Assembly (NCBI GenBank): GCA_028285065.1
Contig: JANQQG010000199.1
Location: forward strand, 1 to 32,041
Source of the DNA: Phycisphaerales bacterium
Lineage (GTDB): Bacteria > Planctomycetota > Phycisphaerae > Phycisphaerales > UBA1924
Reading direction: 5' to 3'
DNA: 32,041 nt
Part shown: positions 1 through 7,212 of the stretch, piece after piece
Position numbering within the stretch: position 1 is the stretch's first letter
Layout: the number at the start of each line of letters is the position of its first letter
Translations under genes and position numbers: made by a program
Notes under the pieces: generated by a model
Told to the model about the DNA's origin: nothing
Databases searched by the model: none
What the model saw: only the letters and a program-made list of their open reading frames with translations

Positions 1-80
1 TCGCGCCACTGACGCCCGACCTGCGTGTAGATCGTGCCGACGAGCACGAACGCGGCGCCCCATCCGATCAGGTCGATCAT
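1..80 (-). CDS. Small membrane protein, N-terminal fragment (cut by window edge)
   Basis: The ATG is at 78-80 and the frame runs off the left edge, so only about 26 residues are visible. They begin MIDLIGWGAAFVLVGTIYTQ and continue VGRQWR, a hydrophobic first membrane segment followed by a basic end. A GGGAG lies a few bases before the ATG. The start sits 14 bases beyond the sulfotransferase stop, so it is probably the last visible gene of the rpoZ operon. The N-terminus resembles small multi-span proteins of the SemiSWEET/PQ-loop kind, but too little is visible to assign a family. Confidence 0.55.
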   Translation of the reverse strand, partial: MIDLIGWGAAFVLVGTIYTQVGRQWR

Positions 81-94
81 CGCGAGGCTCCCGC

Positions 95-865
95 TCAGCC
101 CTTGCCGGCCGTCGAACCGGCGTCCGCCGAGTCGGCGTAGAGCAATCGCTGGTAGTCGGTGCCCTCGAGGGCCTTTTCGACCTCGTCGAAGTTCGCGATG
201 GCATCGCGAAGATCATCACTGGTGACCTTCCGGACCTCGCTGCGCTCCTGCGCGTCCTGGGTGAGCTCGAATCCGAGGAACGAGCCGACGCGCTCGAGCG
301 TGGCGCGCACGTCGGCGAGCAGGTCCTCGTACCAGATCTCGAGCGGCTCGGTCTCGAACTGCTCGCAGAACGCGCCGATGCGCTCCTCGGTGACGTCACG
401 ACGCCGGATCCGCGCCATCAGCTCCTCGACGTCGATCGTGATCGCGTCGGGCCGGTCGGCGTCGGACCAGATGTTCCAACGCCCCGTCTTCTCGTGCACG
501 CGCTTCGCGTTCATCGCGCTGATCGCGAGCTTGAGTACGTTGCGCCGACGCATGCGGATCAGGCGCACGCCCAGGTCGCGCAGCAGCGGGGCGAAGTCGT
601 CCCGGTCCACGATGTCGTACAGCTTGGTCTTGAACCCGACGGCGCGGCAGCCCTCGGGGATCTCGGTTGCGTAGAACCGCTCGGCGAACGCGCGCTGCTC
701 GCGGGCAGCCACCTCGGGCTCCTCGGCGTGCCGGTGCCGGTACCAGACCAGCTCCTCCATGCCCGCCTTCACGGCCGGCTGCTTCGCGAGGATGTCCATC
801 ATGAACGTCGAGCCGGTGCGCCCGGCGAACATCAGCAGGAAACGTGTCGGATCCATCCCGCTCAT
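95..865 (-). CDS. Sulfotransferase-like P-loop protein
   Basis: A 256-residue protein starting MSGMDPTRFLLMFAGRTGST. The GRTGST turn at residues 15-20, after a hydrophobic beta strand, matches the 5'-phosphosulfate-binding loop of PAPS-dependent sulfotransferases. A later strand and arginine-rich stretch (LIRMRRRNVLKLAISAMNA) fits the 3'-phosphate-binding segment. Such enzymes move sulfate from PAPS to a hydroxyl or amine of sugars, lipids or small molecules; the acceptor cannot be told here. The start ATG (863-865) overlaps the coaC stop in an ATGA arrangement, so translation is probably coupled. The frame stays open upstream across coaC, but that extension is the antisense-free shadow of coaC and is not used. 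It has no signal peptide, so a cytoplasmic enzyme is likely. Confidence 0.8.
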   Translation of the reverse strand: MSGMDPTRFLLMFAGRTGSTFMMDILAKQPAVKAGMEELVWYRHRHAEEPEVAAREQRAFAERFYATEIPEGCRAVGFKTKLYDIVDRDDFAPLLRDLGVRLIRMRRRNVLKLAISAMNAKRVHEKTGRWNIWSDADRPDAITIDVEELMARIRRRDVTEERIGAFCEQFETEPLEIWYEDLLADVRATLERVGSFLGFELTQDAQERSEVRKVTSDDLRDAIANFDEVEKALEGTDYQRLLYADSADAGSTAGKG

Positions 866-1473
866 CGCTCCATCTTCTCCCCACCGGCCCCACGCCGAGC
901 CTCGAGTTCCTTGAGCGCGACCTCGAGCAGTTCTTCGGGCTCCACCATACGCCCCGGGCCGACGTGGCGACAGGCCTGCCACCCCTCGGCAGGCCCGACG
1001 AGCGCGAACCCGTCCTCCGCCAGGGTCACAGCGTTCCGCTCCGTGGACCGCTGGGCCCACATCGCGCTGTTCATCGCGGGCGCCAGGAGCACGGGCGTGC
1101 GCGAGCGATCGACGGCGCTGAGTATCAGCGTCACCACATCGTCCGTGCGCCCCGTCGCCAGCTTGGCCATCATGTCCATCGTGCAGGGCGCAACGATCGC
1201 AAGGTCGGCCCGCGTCGCGAGCGAGATGTGCTGCGGGTCCTGCGACTCGATGTGCTCCCACGCGCTGGTGTAGACCGGGCGCCCGGAGAGCGCCTGGAAC
1301 GTCAGCGGGGTCACGAACTTCGTCGCGGCCTCGGTCATCGCAACGGTGACGTCCGCGCCGGCTTGGGCCAGGCGGCTGACGAGGGTTGCTGTCTTGTATG
1401 CGGCGATCCCGCCCGCGACGCCGACGAGGACGTGCGCCCCCGAGGCCGCACTGGCGTCGTTCGCGTCGGTCAC
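862..1473 (-). CDS. coaC: Phosphopantothenoylcysteine decarboxylase (CoaC half only)
   Basis: A 203-residue flavoprotein of the HFCD family. It decarboxylates 4'-phosphopantothenoylcysteine to 4'-phosphopantetheine in coenzyme A synthesis. Visible motifs are the N-terminal VGVAGGIAAYK flavin-binding turn, the catalytic-histidine region HISLATRADLAIVAPC, the substrate motif PAMNSAMW, and the clamp cysteine region ACRHVGPGRMVEP. Most bacteria make a CoaBC fusion of about 400 residues. Here the protein stops right after the CoaC domain with a normal stop, so the CoaB synthetase must be encoded elsewhere. The start is a GTG at 1471-1473 overlapping the rpoZ TGA (GTGA), and the stop overlaps the next ATG. 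These two overlaps fix both ends. Confidence 0.92.
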   Translation of the reverse strand: MTDANDASAASGAHVLVGVAGGIAAYKTATLVSRLAQAGADVTVAMTEAATKFVTPLTFQALSGRPVYTSAWEHIESQDPQHISLATRADLAIVAPCTMDMMAKLATGRTDDVVTLILSAVDRSRTPVLLAPAMNSAMWAQRSTERNAVTLAEDGFALVGPAEGWQACRHVGPGRMVEPEELLEVALKELEARRGAGGEKMER

Positions 1474-1739
1474 GCGTCGAGCGGCTTGGCGATGCGGTCG
1501 TGCATCTCGGGCGCGAGTGCGATCTTGACCTCTTCCTCGCTGGCGGGGTCGAAGTCGTAGGCGATCTTGCCCTGGACGATCTCCTCGATCACCAACTCGA
1601 GGTCGCTGCGACCCTCCCGCTCGACGAGCGGGCGCGCGCCATCCATCAACTGCACCAGGCGGCGCTGGATCAGCACGCACAGCTTGAAGCGACCGCCCAT
1701 GCGATCGACGATTTCGTCACTCTTGAGAGCTTCGATCAT
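1470..1739 (-). CDS. rpoZ: DNA-directed RNA polymerase omega subunit
   Basis: An 89-residue protein starting MIEALKSDEIVDRMGGRFKL. The N-terminal helix and the following VLIQRRLVQLMDGARPLVE segment match the omega/RpoZ fold, which folds around the C-terminus of beta-prime and helps assemble the polymerase core. Length fits the family (about 70-110 residues). The ATG at 1737-1739 is chosen because the family begins just before the conserved helix; an in-frame extension to 1811 adds only low-complexity Gly/Arg residues. It is the first gene of the operon rpoZ-coaC-sulfotransferase. Linkage of omega to CoA-synthesis genes is common in bacteria (gmk-rpoZ-coaBC order), which supports the call. Confidence 0.9.
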   Translation of the reverse strand: MIEALKSDEIVDRMGGRFKLCVLIQRRLVQLMDGARPLVEREGRSDLELVIEEIVQGKIAYDFDPASEEEVKIALAPEMHDRIAKPLDA

Positions 1740-1831
1740 CCCGCCTGTGCTCCGGAGCCTCGCCCCCGACCCCGCACCGTCCCGACCCACCGTGGGCCCG
1801 ACGCCACGCATCCCCCGACTGACTCGAAGCG

Positions 1832-1837
1832 TATACT
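1832..1837 (+). promoter_or_regulatory. Possible -10 element (TATACT) in the divergent rpoZ / DUF3553 gap
   Basis: The 253-base divergent gap 1740-1992 is GC-rich, and TATACT stands out as the only AT-rich hexamer near a sigma70 -10 consensus. No convincing -35 lies 16-18 bases upstream. It would give a leader of about 150 bases for the plus-strand gene at 1993. The same TAxACT form precedes tRNA-Ser at 3501. The rest of the gap shows nothing I can name. Confidence 0.3.
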
Positions 1838-1992
1838 AGGCCGCACAAGGGGGAGGGAACAGCCGGGGGCGGCCCGACGATCCAGGCGCAGGACCCGCAA
1901 GCGGGCCCCAGAGGGGCTCCGGCGGGGTGTGGCGTTATCGATCATCCGCCTGTAGAACCACTCTGACCACCCTGATTGAGCCGGAGTTGTCC

Positions 1993-2610
1993 GTGGCGAC
2001 ATCCGATCCCGATCGACAATGGAGCTTTGGTGACAAGCTCGTCCACGCCGAGCGGCCCGAGTGGGGCGTCGGCGTCGTCACCGGGGCCGCGAAACAGGTC
2101 GCCGATGGCCGGCCCTGCCAGCGCCTGACGATCCGGTTCGACCGGGCCGGGATCAAGACGCTCTCGACCGCCCACGCCAAGCTGCGCGCGCCCGAGGACA
2201 CCCCGGCGATGGTGGCCGCCCAGACGGGCCAGGCCGGGACGTGGCTCGAACGTCTGGAGACCACGAGCCCCGAAGAGATCATGCTGGCGATCCCGGACGA
2301 GGCCACGGACCCCTTCACCCCCCTCGCCGACCGGATCGGCGCGACCCTCACGCTCTACCGCTTCGACGACTCCTCGGGCTCCCTCTTGGACTGGGCCTCG
2401 ATCCAGTCCGGGTTGGCCGACCCCCTGGCGGCCTTCAACCGGCACGAGCTCGAGCAGCTCTTTGGGCGATTCACGGTCGCCCTCGACAACCACCTCCGTG
2501 CCCTGACCGAGGAGGCCCGCCGGAAGATCCCGGGCGAGCTGCCCGGTCTGCTGGCCTCGGCGCCGGCGCGCGCCCGCAACGCGTTGCGTCGGATCGACGC
2601 CAGACGTTGA
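1993..2610 (+). CDS. DUF3553-like domain protein
   Basis: A 205-residue protein. Residues about 10-62 (FGDKLVHAERPEWGVGVV, then the LTIRFDRAGIKTLSTAHAKL strand region) resemble DUF3553, a small beta-barrel domain also found in other bacteria with the pattern 'hP.WGhG.V...v.v.F...G.K'. The remaining 140 residues are helical and acidic and I do not recognise them. The start is a GTG at 1993, with GGAG six bases upstream (1983-1986); an in-frame ATG at 1927 would add an unlikely Arg/Thr-rich leader. No signal peptide or membrane segment is seen, so the protein is probably cytoplasmic. Function is unknown; a nucleic-acid or protein-binding role of the barrel would be a guess. Confidence 0.75.
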   Translation: MATSDPDRQWSFGDKLVHAERPEWGVGVVTGAAKQVADGRPCQRLTIRFDRAGIKTLSTAHAKLRAPEDTPAMVAAQTGQAGTWLERLETTSPEEIMLAIPDEATDPFTPLADRIGATLTLYRFDDSSGSLLDWASIQSGLADPLAAFNRHELEQLFGRFTVALDNHLRALTEEARRKIPGELPGLLASAPARARNALRRIDARR

Positions 2611-2621
2611 CCCCGGTCAAC
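2606..2621 (+). repeat. 16-base inverted repeat across a stop codon
   Basis: GTTGACC-CC-GGTCAAC is a perfect 7-base inverted repeat that includes the TGA stop (2608-2610) of the DUF3553-like gene. As RNA it can form a six-pair stem with a CCCG loop. No T-run follows, so it is not a classic terminator. The rest of the 292-base gap to 2903 shows no gene. Confidence 0.5.
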
Positions 2622-2902
2622 ATCCGCGCCAGACGGGCGCGGGCCCTTCCCAGAGCCTGAACCTCGCGACAAGACGGAATCTCCGCCGCACGCGTGCGCG
2701 CGCCCGGTTCTTCTCGGACCAAGGGGGATCGGCTCGGGCCTGGCACGCCCACGCTGGCACAGGCGGCGCGCGAGTTGTTTCCCTGCTGGGACCAACTCGC
2801 CAGCGCCACGATACGCGCCGGCCCACCAACCCAGGCCGAGCCCCGTCTCTCTCTCACTTCCCAGGACGGCCTGCACAATCTCAGATTCGGAGGAATCCGC
2901 TC

Positions 2903-3175
2903 ATGAACGAGCAGGAGTTTCAGCAGCGTCTGTCGGAGCTGATGAACCAGATCGAGGAACTGCCTGGCCCCGCGCGCCAGACCCTCGAGAAGCTCGCGAC
3001 GGACACCCGTACGCGCCACGAGAAGATGCGCCGCACCGTCGGCGAACTCCAGGAGTCGCTGGACTACCTGCGCCTGAGCGTCAAGTACCTGGTCTTCGAC
3101 CTCGAGGCCACGCGACGCGAGAACCAGTACCTGCGCCGCCTGATCGAGAACGACTCGAAGCGCGACGAGGGCTGA
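2903..3175 (+). CDS. Conserved coiled-coil protein of planctomycete type
   Basis: A 90-residue acidic/basic helical protein starting MNEQEFQQRLSELMNQIEEL. Heptad-like spacing of Leu and Ile runs almost end to end (QESLDYLRLSVKYLVFDLEA, then TRRENQYLRRLIEN), so it should form a coiled coil. It has no signal peptide, membrane span or catalytic motif. A strong Shine-Dalgarno GGAGGA (2889-2894) lies eight bases before the ATG. From memory, proteins with this start and with the YLRLSxKYLVFDLEATRREN core recur in planctomycete genomes as hypothetical proteins. I cannot give a function; the small size and high charge suggest a scaffold or partner protein. Confidence 0.82.
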   Translation: MNEQEFQQRLSELMNQIEELPGPARQTLEKLATDTRTRHEKMRRTVGELQESLDYLRLSVKYLVFDLEATRRENQYLRRLIENDSKRDEG

Positions 3176-3210
3176 ACCGCCCTCCCCGGCCCGTCCCCAC
3201 CGTCCCTCCA

Positions 3211-3229
3211 CCCCCGCTCGCCGCGGGGG
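3211..3229 (+). repeat. Perfect 7-pair hairpin downstream of the coiled-coil gene
   Basis: CCCCCGC-TCGCC-GCGGGGG lies 36 bases past the stop at 3175. It would form a very stable stem with a five-base loop, but no T-run follows. It may protect the 3' end of the 2903-3175 mRNA or act as a weak terminator. Confidence 0.4.
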
Positions 3230-3277
3230 ATCTGTCCCTGTCCGACTGTCCGTCTTCTGACCGCCCAGCCCCCACTG

Positions 3278-3424
3278 CCGCCGGGCTCCAGACACCCGGC
3301 GGTAAGGAGTTTGCCCCCTGACGGCGTCCTTGCCCGGCGCCACACACGAACGGAACGTAACCGCAACACGTACACGCTCCTTGCCATAGGGCGGACCGGT
3401 TGGCTGAGCCGGTCCGCTCTTTTT
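3278..3424 (+). ncRNA. Candidate structured RNA or structured 3' UTR ending in a terminator
   Basis: The gene-free stretch 3176-3515 is more structured than the other gaps. At 3278-3302 there is a perfect eight-pair hairpin (CCGCCGGG, nine-base loop, CCCGGCGG). Just after it, GGTAAGGAG (3301-3309) can pair with CTCCTTGCC (3377-3385) with one G-U pair, enclosing about 70 bases. The terminator at 3391-3424 follows directly. This could be a small RNA of about 150 nt or the 3' end of the coiled-coil mRNA. I see no convincing promoter just upstream and it does not match 6S, SRP, tmRNA or RNase P RNA as I know them. Confidence 0.25.
3391..3424 (+). terminator. Rho-independent terminator
   Basis: GCGGACCGG (3391-3399), a nine-base loop, CCGGTCCGC (3409-3417), then TCTTTTT. 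The nine-pair perfect stem and T-run make a classic intrinsic terminator on the plus strand. It insulates tRNA-Ser from transcription of the upstream genes. Confidence 0.88.
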
Positions 3425-3500
3425 CGTGCGCCTCCAGCCTCGCAACGCCGTGCCCGATCGGGCGGGGCGGGGGCACGGTGGGCCATGCGAGGGGTGTGCC

Positions 3501-3506
3501 TATACT
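3501..3506 (+). promoter_or_regulatory. Likely -10 box of tRNA-Ser (TATACT)
   Basis: TATACT lies nine bases before the mature 5' end of the tRNA, so transcription would start within a few bases of the mature end. It sits downstream of the terminator at 3391-3424. No good -35 is visible at the expected spacing. Confidence 0.5.
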
Positions 3507-3515
3507 GGCCGCGAC

Positions 3516-3605
3516 GGACAGGTGGCCGAGCGGCTGAAGGCACCGGTTTGCTAAACCGGCGTATCGGTATTACCGGTACCGCGGGTTCGAATCCCGCCCT
3601 GTCCG
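3516..3605 (+). tRNA. tRNA-Ser (anticodon GCU)
   Basis: A 90-nt class II tRNA. The acceptor arms GGACAGG and CCTGTCC pair perfectly, with a G discriminator at 3605. The anticodon loop in CCGGTTTGCTAAACCGG carries GCT, reading AGC/AGU serine codons. A long variable arm (TATCGGTATTACCGGTA region) and the T arm GCGGGTTCGAATCCCGC are present. The long variable arm is the serine identity feature. CCA is not encoded (GCTTTC follows), so it must be added by CCA-transferase. Confidence 0.95.
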
Positions 3606-3714
3606 CTTTCGTTCCTCCCTTCAGCACCCTCGCGGCTTCGAGCACAGAGCGGCGGCATCAGCCGACACGTGCGGGGCCCCGGTGACGCCGTACGCGGCGC
3701 AGCGCTCGCGACAT

Positions 3715-4071
3715 TCACTTGCTCGCGCGCGTTAGAGCGAACGTGGCTCCGTCGGGATCGCGCATGACGGCCATTGCGTCGCCGTCGGGCAGTTCTTGAG
3801 GTGGGATGATGGTCGTCGCGCCGAGTGATTCGGCACGCTTGACCTCGGTGTCGAGATCCTCGACTCGGATGAAGAGCTGCACGAACGCCGGCGCTCCCGG
3901 CGGCGCGGGCCAGACACCGCCGGTGATCCCCTCCTCCGAGCCCGTGTCGAACATGCGATAGCCGAGTGCGTTGTCGGCATCGACGGTCCAGCCGAACAAG
4001 GAGCTGTAGAACTCAGCGGCGCCGTCGGGGTTGGCGGTCACGATCTGGAAGTGGGTCACGGGCTGTCCCAT
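3715..4071 (-). CDS. VOC (glyoxalase/bleomycin-resistance fold) family protein
   Basis: A 118-residue single-domain protein beginning MGQPVTHFQIVTANPDGAAE. The two beta-alpha-beta-beta-beta halves are visible: HFQIVTANPDGAAEFYSSLF near the start, and VQLFIRVEDLDTEVKRAESL in the second half, followed by MAVMRDPDGATFAL. This is typical of glyoxalase-like VOC proteins, which usually act as dimers binding a metal or small molecule. Substrate cannot be told from sequence. The gene start overlaps the last 16 bases of the upstream regulator gene, so the two are probably translated together. The overlap suggests that the VOC protein is an effector or target linked to the regulator. Confidence 0.88.
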   Translation of the reverse strand: MGQPVTHFQIVTANPDGAAEFYSSLFGWTVDADNALGYRMFDTGSEEGITGGVWPAPPGAPAFVQLFIRVEDLDTEVKRAESLGATTIIPPQELPDGDAMAVMRDPDGATFALTRASK

Positions 4072-4883
4072 GCGGGGTCTCCTTCGTCGGTGTGATTGGT
4101 GAGGGCGGTGATGGGCAGGAGTGTGAGCTGGACCTGATACACCTCGTCGCGGTGCTGGTCGAGTTCGACCAGGGTCGCGAGCTCGCGCCGGAAGCGGGCG
4201 ATCAGCGCGGCGACGTCAGGCAGGCGCGCGGTGTTCACCGCGAGCGTCATGACGACGTGATCGGCGAAGGCACGCTCGCGCCCCGGGCGGTTGCGGTGCA
4301 GATCGTGGAAGCGAGCGAGCAGGTGCTCGAGCGTCGCACGCGTGAAGGCCGCGTCACCGACCACGTCGGGCGACGAATCAACCCAGCGATCGGGCGCCTC
4401 CATGGTGAGCATGCCGAGACGGGCGAGGCGGGACAGCGCGATGTTCACCTCGTCCGTCGAAACACCGAGCACGCGAGCGATCCAGCGTGAGTCCGGCCGG
4501 AAGGACGCAAGACGCATCAGCTCGAGGATCGCGTGGTGGCACCACTCGTGCATCACGCGGGCCGCATCGTCCGTGAGGCGCACGACCTCGGGCTCGTCGC
4601 GTTCGCGAGGCCCACTAAACAGCCTCTCTCGCTCAAGGAGCTCGGCGACGCGATCGCTCGACCATCCGAGCGCCGCCCCGATGCGCCTGATCGACTCTTC
4701 CGTCACGACTCGACGACCGCTCAGCAACTGAGAGAGGGTCGCGTGATGCACACCGAGATCAAGCGCAAATGCGCGGAGCGAGTATCGCGAGTTGTCAGCG
4801 CACCGGCGCCCGAGCTCCTCGCGCAGCACGTCGCGAAACAAGAGGGGCGGGCGATCGGGACCGGACGCGTGGCTCGTCTTCAT
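4056..4883 (-). CDS. TIGR02147-like transcription regulator
   Basis: A 275-residue cytoplasmic protein. Residues about 14-85 contain an HTH of lambda-repressor type (LRAFALDLGVHHATLSQLLS, then GRRVVTEESIRRIGAALG). The middle (WCHHAILELMRLASF, then DEVNIALSRLARLGML) looks like a second winged-helix segment. The C-terminus is a helical/beta region found in the TIGR02147 family, which is described in several bacterial phyla with unknown ligands. The start ATG at 4881-4883 begins MKTSHASGPDRPPLLFRDVL; the family normally starts just before this FRDVL helix. The upstream gap holds two inverted repeats (4915-4958) that could be its operator. Confidence 0.8.
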   Translation of the reverse strand: MKTSHASGPDRPPLLFRDVLREELGRRCADNSRYSLRAFALDLGVHHATLSQLLSGRRVVTEESIRRIGAALGWSSDRVAELLERERLFSGPRERDEPEVVRLTDDAARVMHEWCHHAILELMRLASFRPDSRWIARVLGVSTDEVNIALSRLARLGMLTMEAPDRWVDSSPDVVGDAAFTRATLEHLLARFHDLHRNRPGRERAFADHVVMTLAVNTARLPDVAALIARFRRELATLVELDQHRDEVYQVQLTLLPITALTNHTDEGDPAWDSP

Positions 4884-4914
4884 CGATCGCCATGGTAAAC
4901 GCGCAAGCAGTCTT

Positions 4915-4958
4915 CACCCGCCCGGGTGCGACCAAAACGTGGTGCAGAATGATGCACC
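4915..4958. promoter_or_regulatory. Two inverted repeats upstream of the TIGR02147-like regulator (possible operator)
   Basis: CACCCG-CC-CGGGTG at 4915-4928 and GGTGCA-GAATGA-TGCACC at 4941-4958 lie 32-75 bases before the regulator start. Both are perfect six-base dyads and share the CACC/GGTG element. Dyads of this size are typical of dimeric HTH regulators, so autoregulation is plausible. This is inference from position and symmetry only. No -10/-35 pair is obvious around them. Confidence 0.4.
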
Positions 4959-5058
4959 GTTTCGCGCCGGTGCTCGCGCTCGATCGAGGAACGAACGGCA
5001 GCGCCGAGTACCCACGCGCACAACGACGCCCGCGGCGCGCGACAACACGGACGCCCCC

Positions 5059-6747
5059 CTACTCCCCAAACTGCTGCAGGAACTTCGTCTCCGACTCCTC
5101 GCTGCCCGCGACCACCATCTCCTGATCGGCACGGAGGACCGCGTCGGCGGGCGGGTTGATGATCAGTTCACCGTCCGGGTCACGCAGCGCGACGATGGTG
5201 CAGCCGGTGGCTTCCCGGACACCGCACTCGACGAGGGTCTTGTCGGCCAGCGAGGGCGGGACGCGGAGTCGGAAGATGTCGAGACCCTCGGTGACGGTGA
5301 CGATCCGGTCGCCGCGGATCTGGTTGAAGATGCTCACCGCGCCCATCGACGCGTAGGAGTGGACGAAGTCGGCACCGGCGTGGTGGAGCGTCTCGATGTT
5401 CTGCTCGAACGTCGCGCGGCTGATGATCTGGATGTCCGGGCGCACGCTGCGGCAGTAGATCGTCAGGTAGATGTTCAGCGGGTCGTCGTGCGTCGTGACC
5501 AGGACGGCCGGGGCGTCGAACAGCCCCGCCTCGCGCAGCACCTCCGGGTCGCGCGCGTCGCCGATCAGGCAACGCTTCGGGTCGGGAGCGTGCGCGGGAT
5601 CGAGCTCGACCATGCGCCACTCGACGCCGCGGGCCTGGAGCGCTTCGGCGGCCGCCCGACCCACGCGTCCGCCACCGATGATCAGGACCGGCTTGACGGA
5701 GACGTTGTAGATGACGAACGCCTCGTCGTAGTTGGCGAGCTGCTCGGCGGAGCCGGCGAGGACGAGGATCGTGTGCTCGCCGACGACGCTATCCGGAGTT
5801 GCGGGGTGGAAATCGCCCCGCTCCCAGAGACCGATGACCGTCACGCCCAGGTCGCGCACCCGGTTCTCGCGCAGCGACTTGCCGACCAGCGGCGTGCGGT
5901 GCGCGTTGGCCTCGGCGAGGATCAGCTTGTCGAGGCGTCCGACCTCGTGCGTGACGGCATCGCCACCGACCATGCAGCGCGCAAGCGAGCGCCCCATCAT
6001 CTCGCCCAGGCGCAGGATCTGCGTCGCGCCGGCGCGTTCGAGGATGAGGGTGGAGATCGGGTCGGTCGCCGTCGCGACGATCGGAACGTGCTCGGTGACC
6101 TGACGGACCATGAAGGCGACGTTTGTGTTGGCGACGTCGTCGTTGGTGGCCGCGACGAGAGCGGCCGACTGTGCGCGCGCAAGGCGGTAGGTCTCCGGAT
6201 CATCGAGCGCCCCGAACATCACCAGCAGGCCCATGTCGTGCAGGCGGCTGGCCTCCTCGAAGTCCGCGACGAGGAGCACGTACGGGTAGCCGGAGTACTC
6301 GAGCTTGCGGATCAGCGCCGTCGACACCGGGCCGTGCCGGGTCAGGATGACGTGGCCCGAAGTGGTCGGGGGGAGCTCGCGCGGCGTGCGGGCCGCGGCC
6401 TGCGCCTCGACCCACGGCGCGTAGAAGAACTGGATGATCGTGAACGGAAGCAGGATCAGCAGGAAGACGATGCCGGTGACGAGGACCAGCATCGAGAACG
6501 CCCGCCCTAGATCGCTCTCGAAGGTGATGTCGCCGAAGCCGAGCGTGGACATGACCGTGAGGGTCCAGTAGAAGCCCGTCATCCAGCTGTGGCTCTGACC
6601 CTCCTTCATCATGATGAAGTGGAAGAGGACGCTGTAGAGGACGACGAGGAAGACCAGCACGCCCGTGAACTTGAGCAGCGAGCGCATGTTCCGCTGGTTG
6701 GGGCGCTGGCGGAGGAAGGCGAGGATGTGCGAGGTGCTGAACTTCAT
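5059..6747 (-). CDS. Two-TM potassium channel with tandem RCK (TrkA-N/TrkA-C) domains
   Basis: A 562-residue inner-membrane protein. TM1 is at about 24-46, the pore helix and selectivity filter TLGFGD at 68-73, and TM2 at about 82-109. Two RCK units follow. The first (about 131-340) has a degenerate nucleotide loop (ILTRHGPVS in place of GxGxxG). The second (about 352-560) has an intact GGGRVG at 358-363 with an acidic strand end (ELDP), so it could bind NAD or another nucleotide. Each unit ends in a TrkA-C-like domain. This layout and length resemble GsuK/MthK channels, where ligands on the RCK ring gate potassium flow. The filter is TLGFGD rather than TVGYGD, a tolerated change. The start at 6745-6747 has only a distant GGAG (13 bases); the open frame further upstream runs through tRNA-Ala and is not real. 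Confidence 0.92.
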   Translation of the reverse strand: MKFSTSHILAFLRQRPNQRNMRSLLKFTGVLVFLVVLYSVLFHFIMMKEGQSHSWMTGFYWTLTVMSTLGFGDITFESDLGRAFSMLVLVTGIVFLLILLPFTIIQFFYAPWVEAQAAARTPRELPPTTSGHVILTRHGPVSTALIRKLEYSGYPYVLLVADFEEASRLHDMGLLVMFGALDDPETYRLARAQSAALVAATNDDVANTNVAFMVRQVTEHVPIVATATDPISTLILERAGATQILRLGEMMGRSLARCMVGGDAVTHEVGRLDKLILAEANAHRTPLVGKSLRENRVRDLGVTVIGLWERGDFHPATPDSVVGEHTILVLAGSAEQLANYDEAFVIYNVSVKPVLIIGGGRVGRAAAEALQARGVEWRMVELDPAHAPDPKRCLIGDARDPEVLREAGLFDAPAVLVTTHDDPLNIYLTIYCRSVRPDIQIISRATFEQNIETLHHAGADFVHSYASMGAVSIFNQIRGDRIVTVTEGLDIFRLRVPPSLADKTLVECGVREATGCTIVALRDPDGELIINPPADAVLRADQEMVVAGSEESETKFLQQFGE

Positions 6748-7010
6748 ACCGCGTCGGTCGCTCCGTGCGAGATCGTCGGTTGGCCGACCCCCACCGGCTA
6801 CTTTCACTTCTTGGGGGTGGAGGGCACGTGTTTGTATCCGAATGGGGCCACCGACGTCGCCGGATCGCCCCTCCACACGTTTGGACGGGCGTCTGGCGCC
6901 CTGACACGCCTGGTGACGTCGGGGAGGAGCGAGGTGCCCGAGGCGGACGTGGCCCCGCGCGCCCCACGGCTCTATCCTCTCGACCGGGTCGCCTCGCGGC
7001 CCGCCCAGCC

Positions 7011-7083
7011 GGGGCGGTAACTCAACTGGTAGAGTGCCAGCTTTGCAAGCTGGAAGTTCGGGGTTCGAGTCCCCGTCGCTCCA
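7011..7083 (+). tRNA. tRNA-Ala (anticodon UGC)
   Basis: A 73-nt tRNA. The acceptor arms GGGGCGG and TCGCTCC pair with a G3-U70 wobble, the alanine identity element. The anticodon arm is CCAGC-TTTGCAA-GCTGG (anticodon TGC) and the T arm is CGGGG-TTCGAGT-CCCCG, with an A discriminator at 7083. CCA is not encoded. A TATCCT (6973-6978) lies 32 bases upstream and could be a -10. The 263-base gap 6748-7010 between the channel gene and this tRNA shows no other gene; a seven-base inverted repeat (ACCCCCA/TGGGGGT) around 6787-6818 is its only structure. Confidence 0.95.
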
Positions 7084-7212
7084 TTTCCCGGCCGACACCA
7101 AGGCGCAGCTCCCGCAACAGGATGCTCCCTGCCACGCCGGTAGACTCCCAATCCACGATCCGACCCCCCACCCGCCCGGTCGCACGCAAGTCGCGCCACG
7201 GAGGATCCACCC

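Noticed and set aside
862-1473. Possible frameshifted CoaBC with a lost CoaB domain
   Set aside because: The stop overlaps the next start by ATGA and the following gene is a different family, so a clean split gene is the better reading.
4792-6510. Long plus-strand open frame antisense to the potassium channel gene
   Set aside because: It lacks any domain, is Arg/Asp/His-rich low complexity, and is explained by GC-rich third codon positions of the real minus-strand gene.
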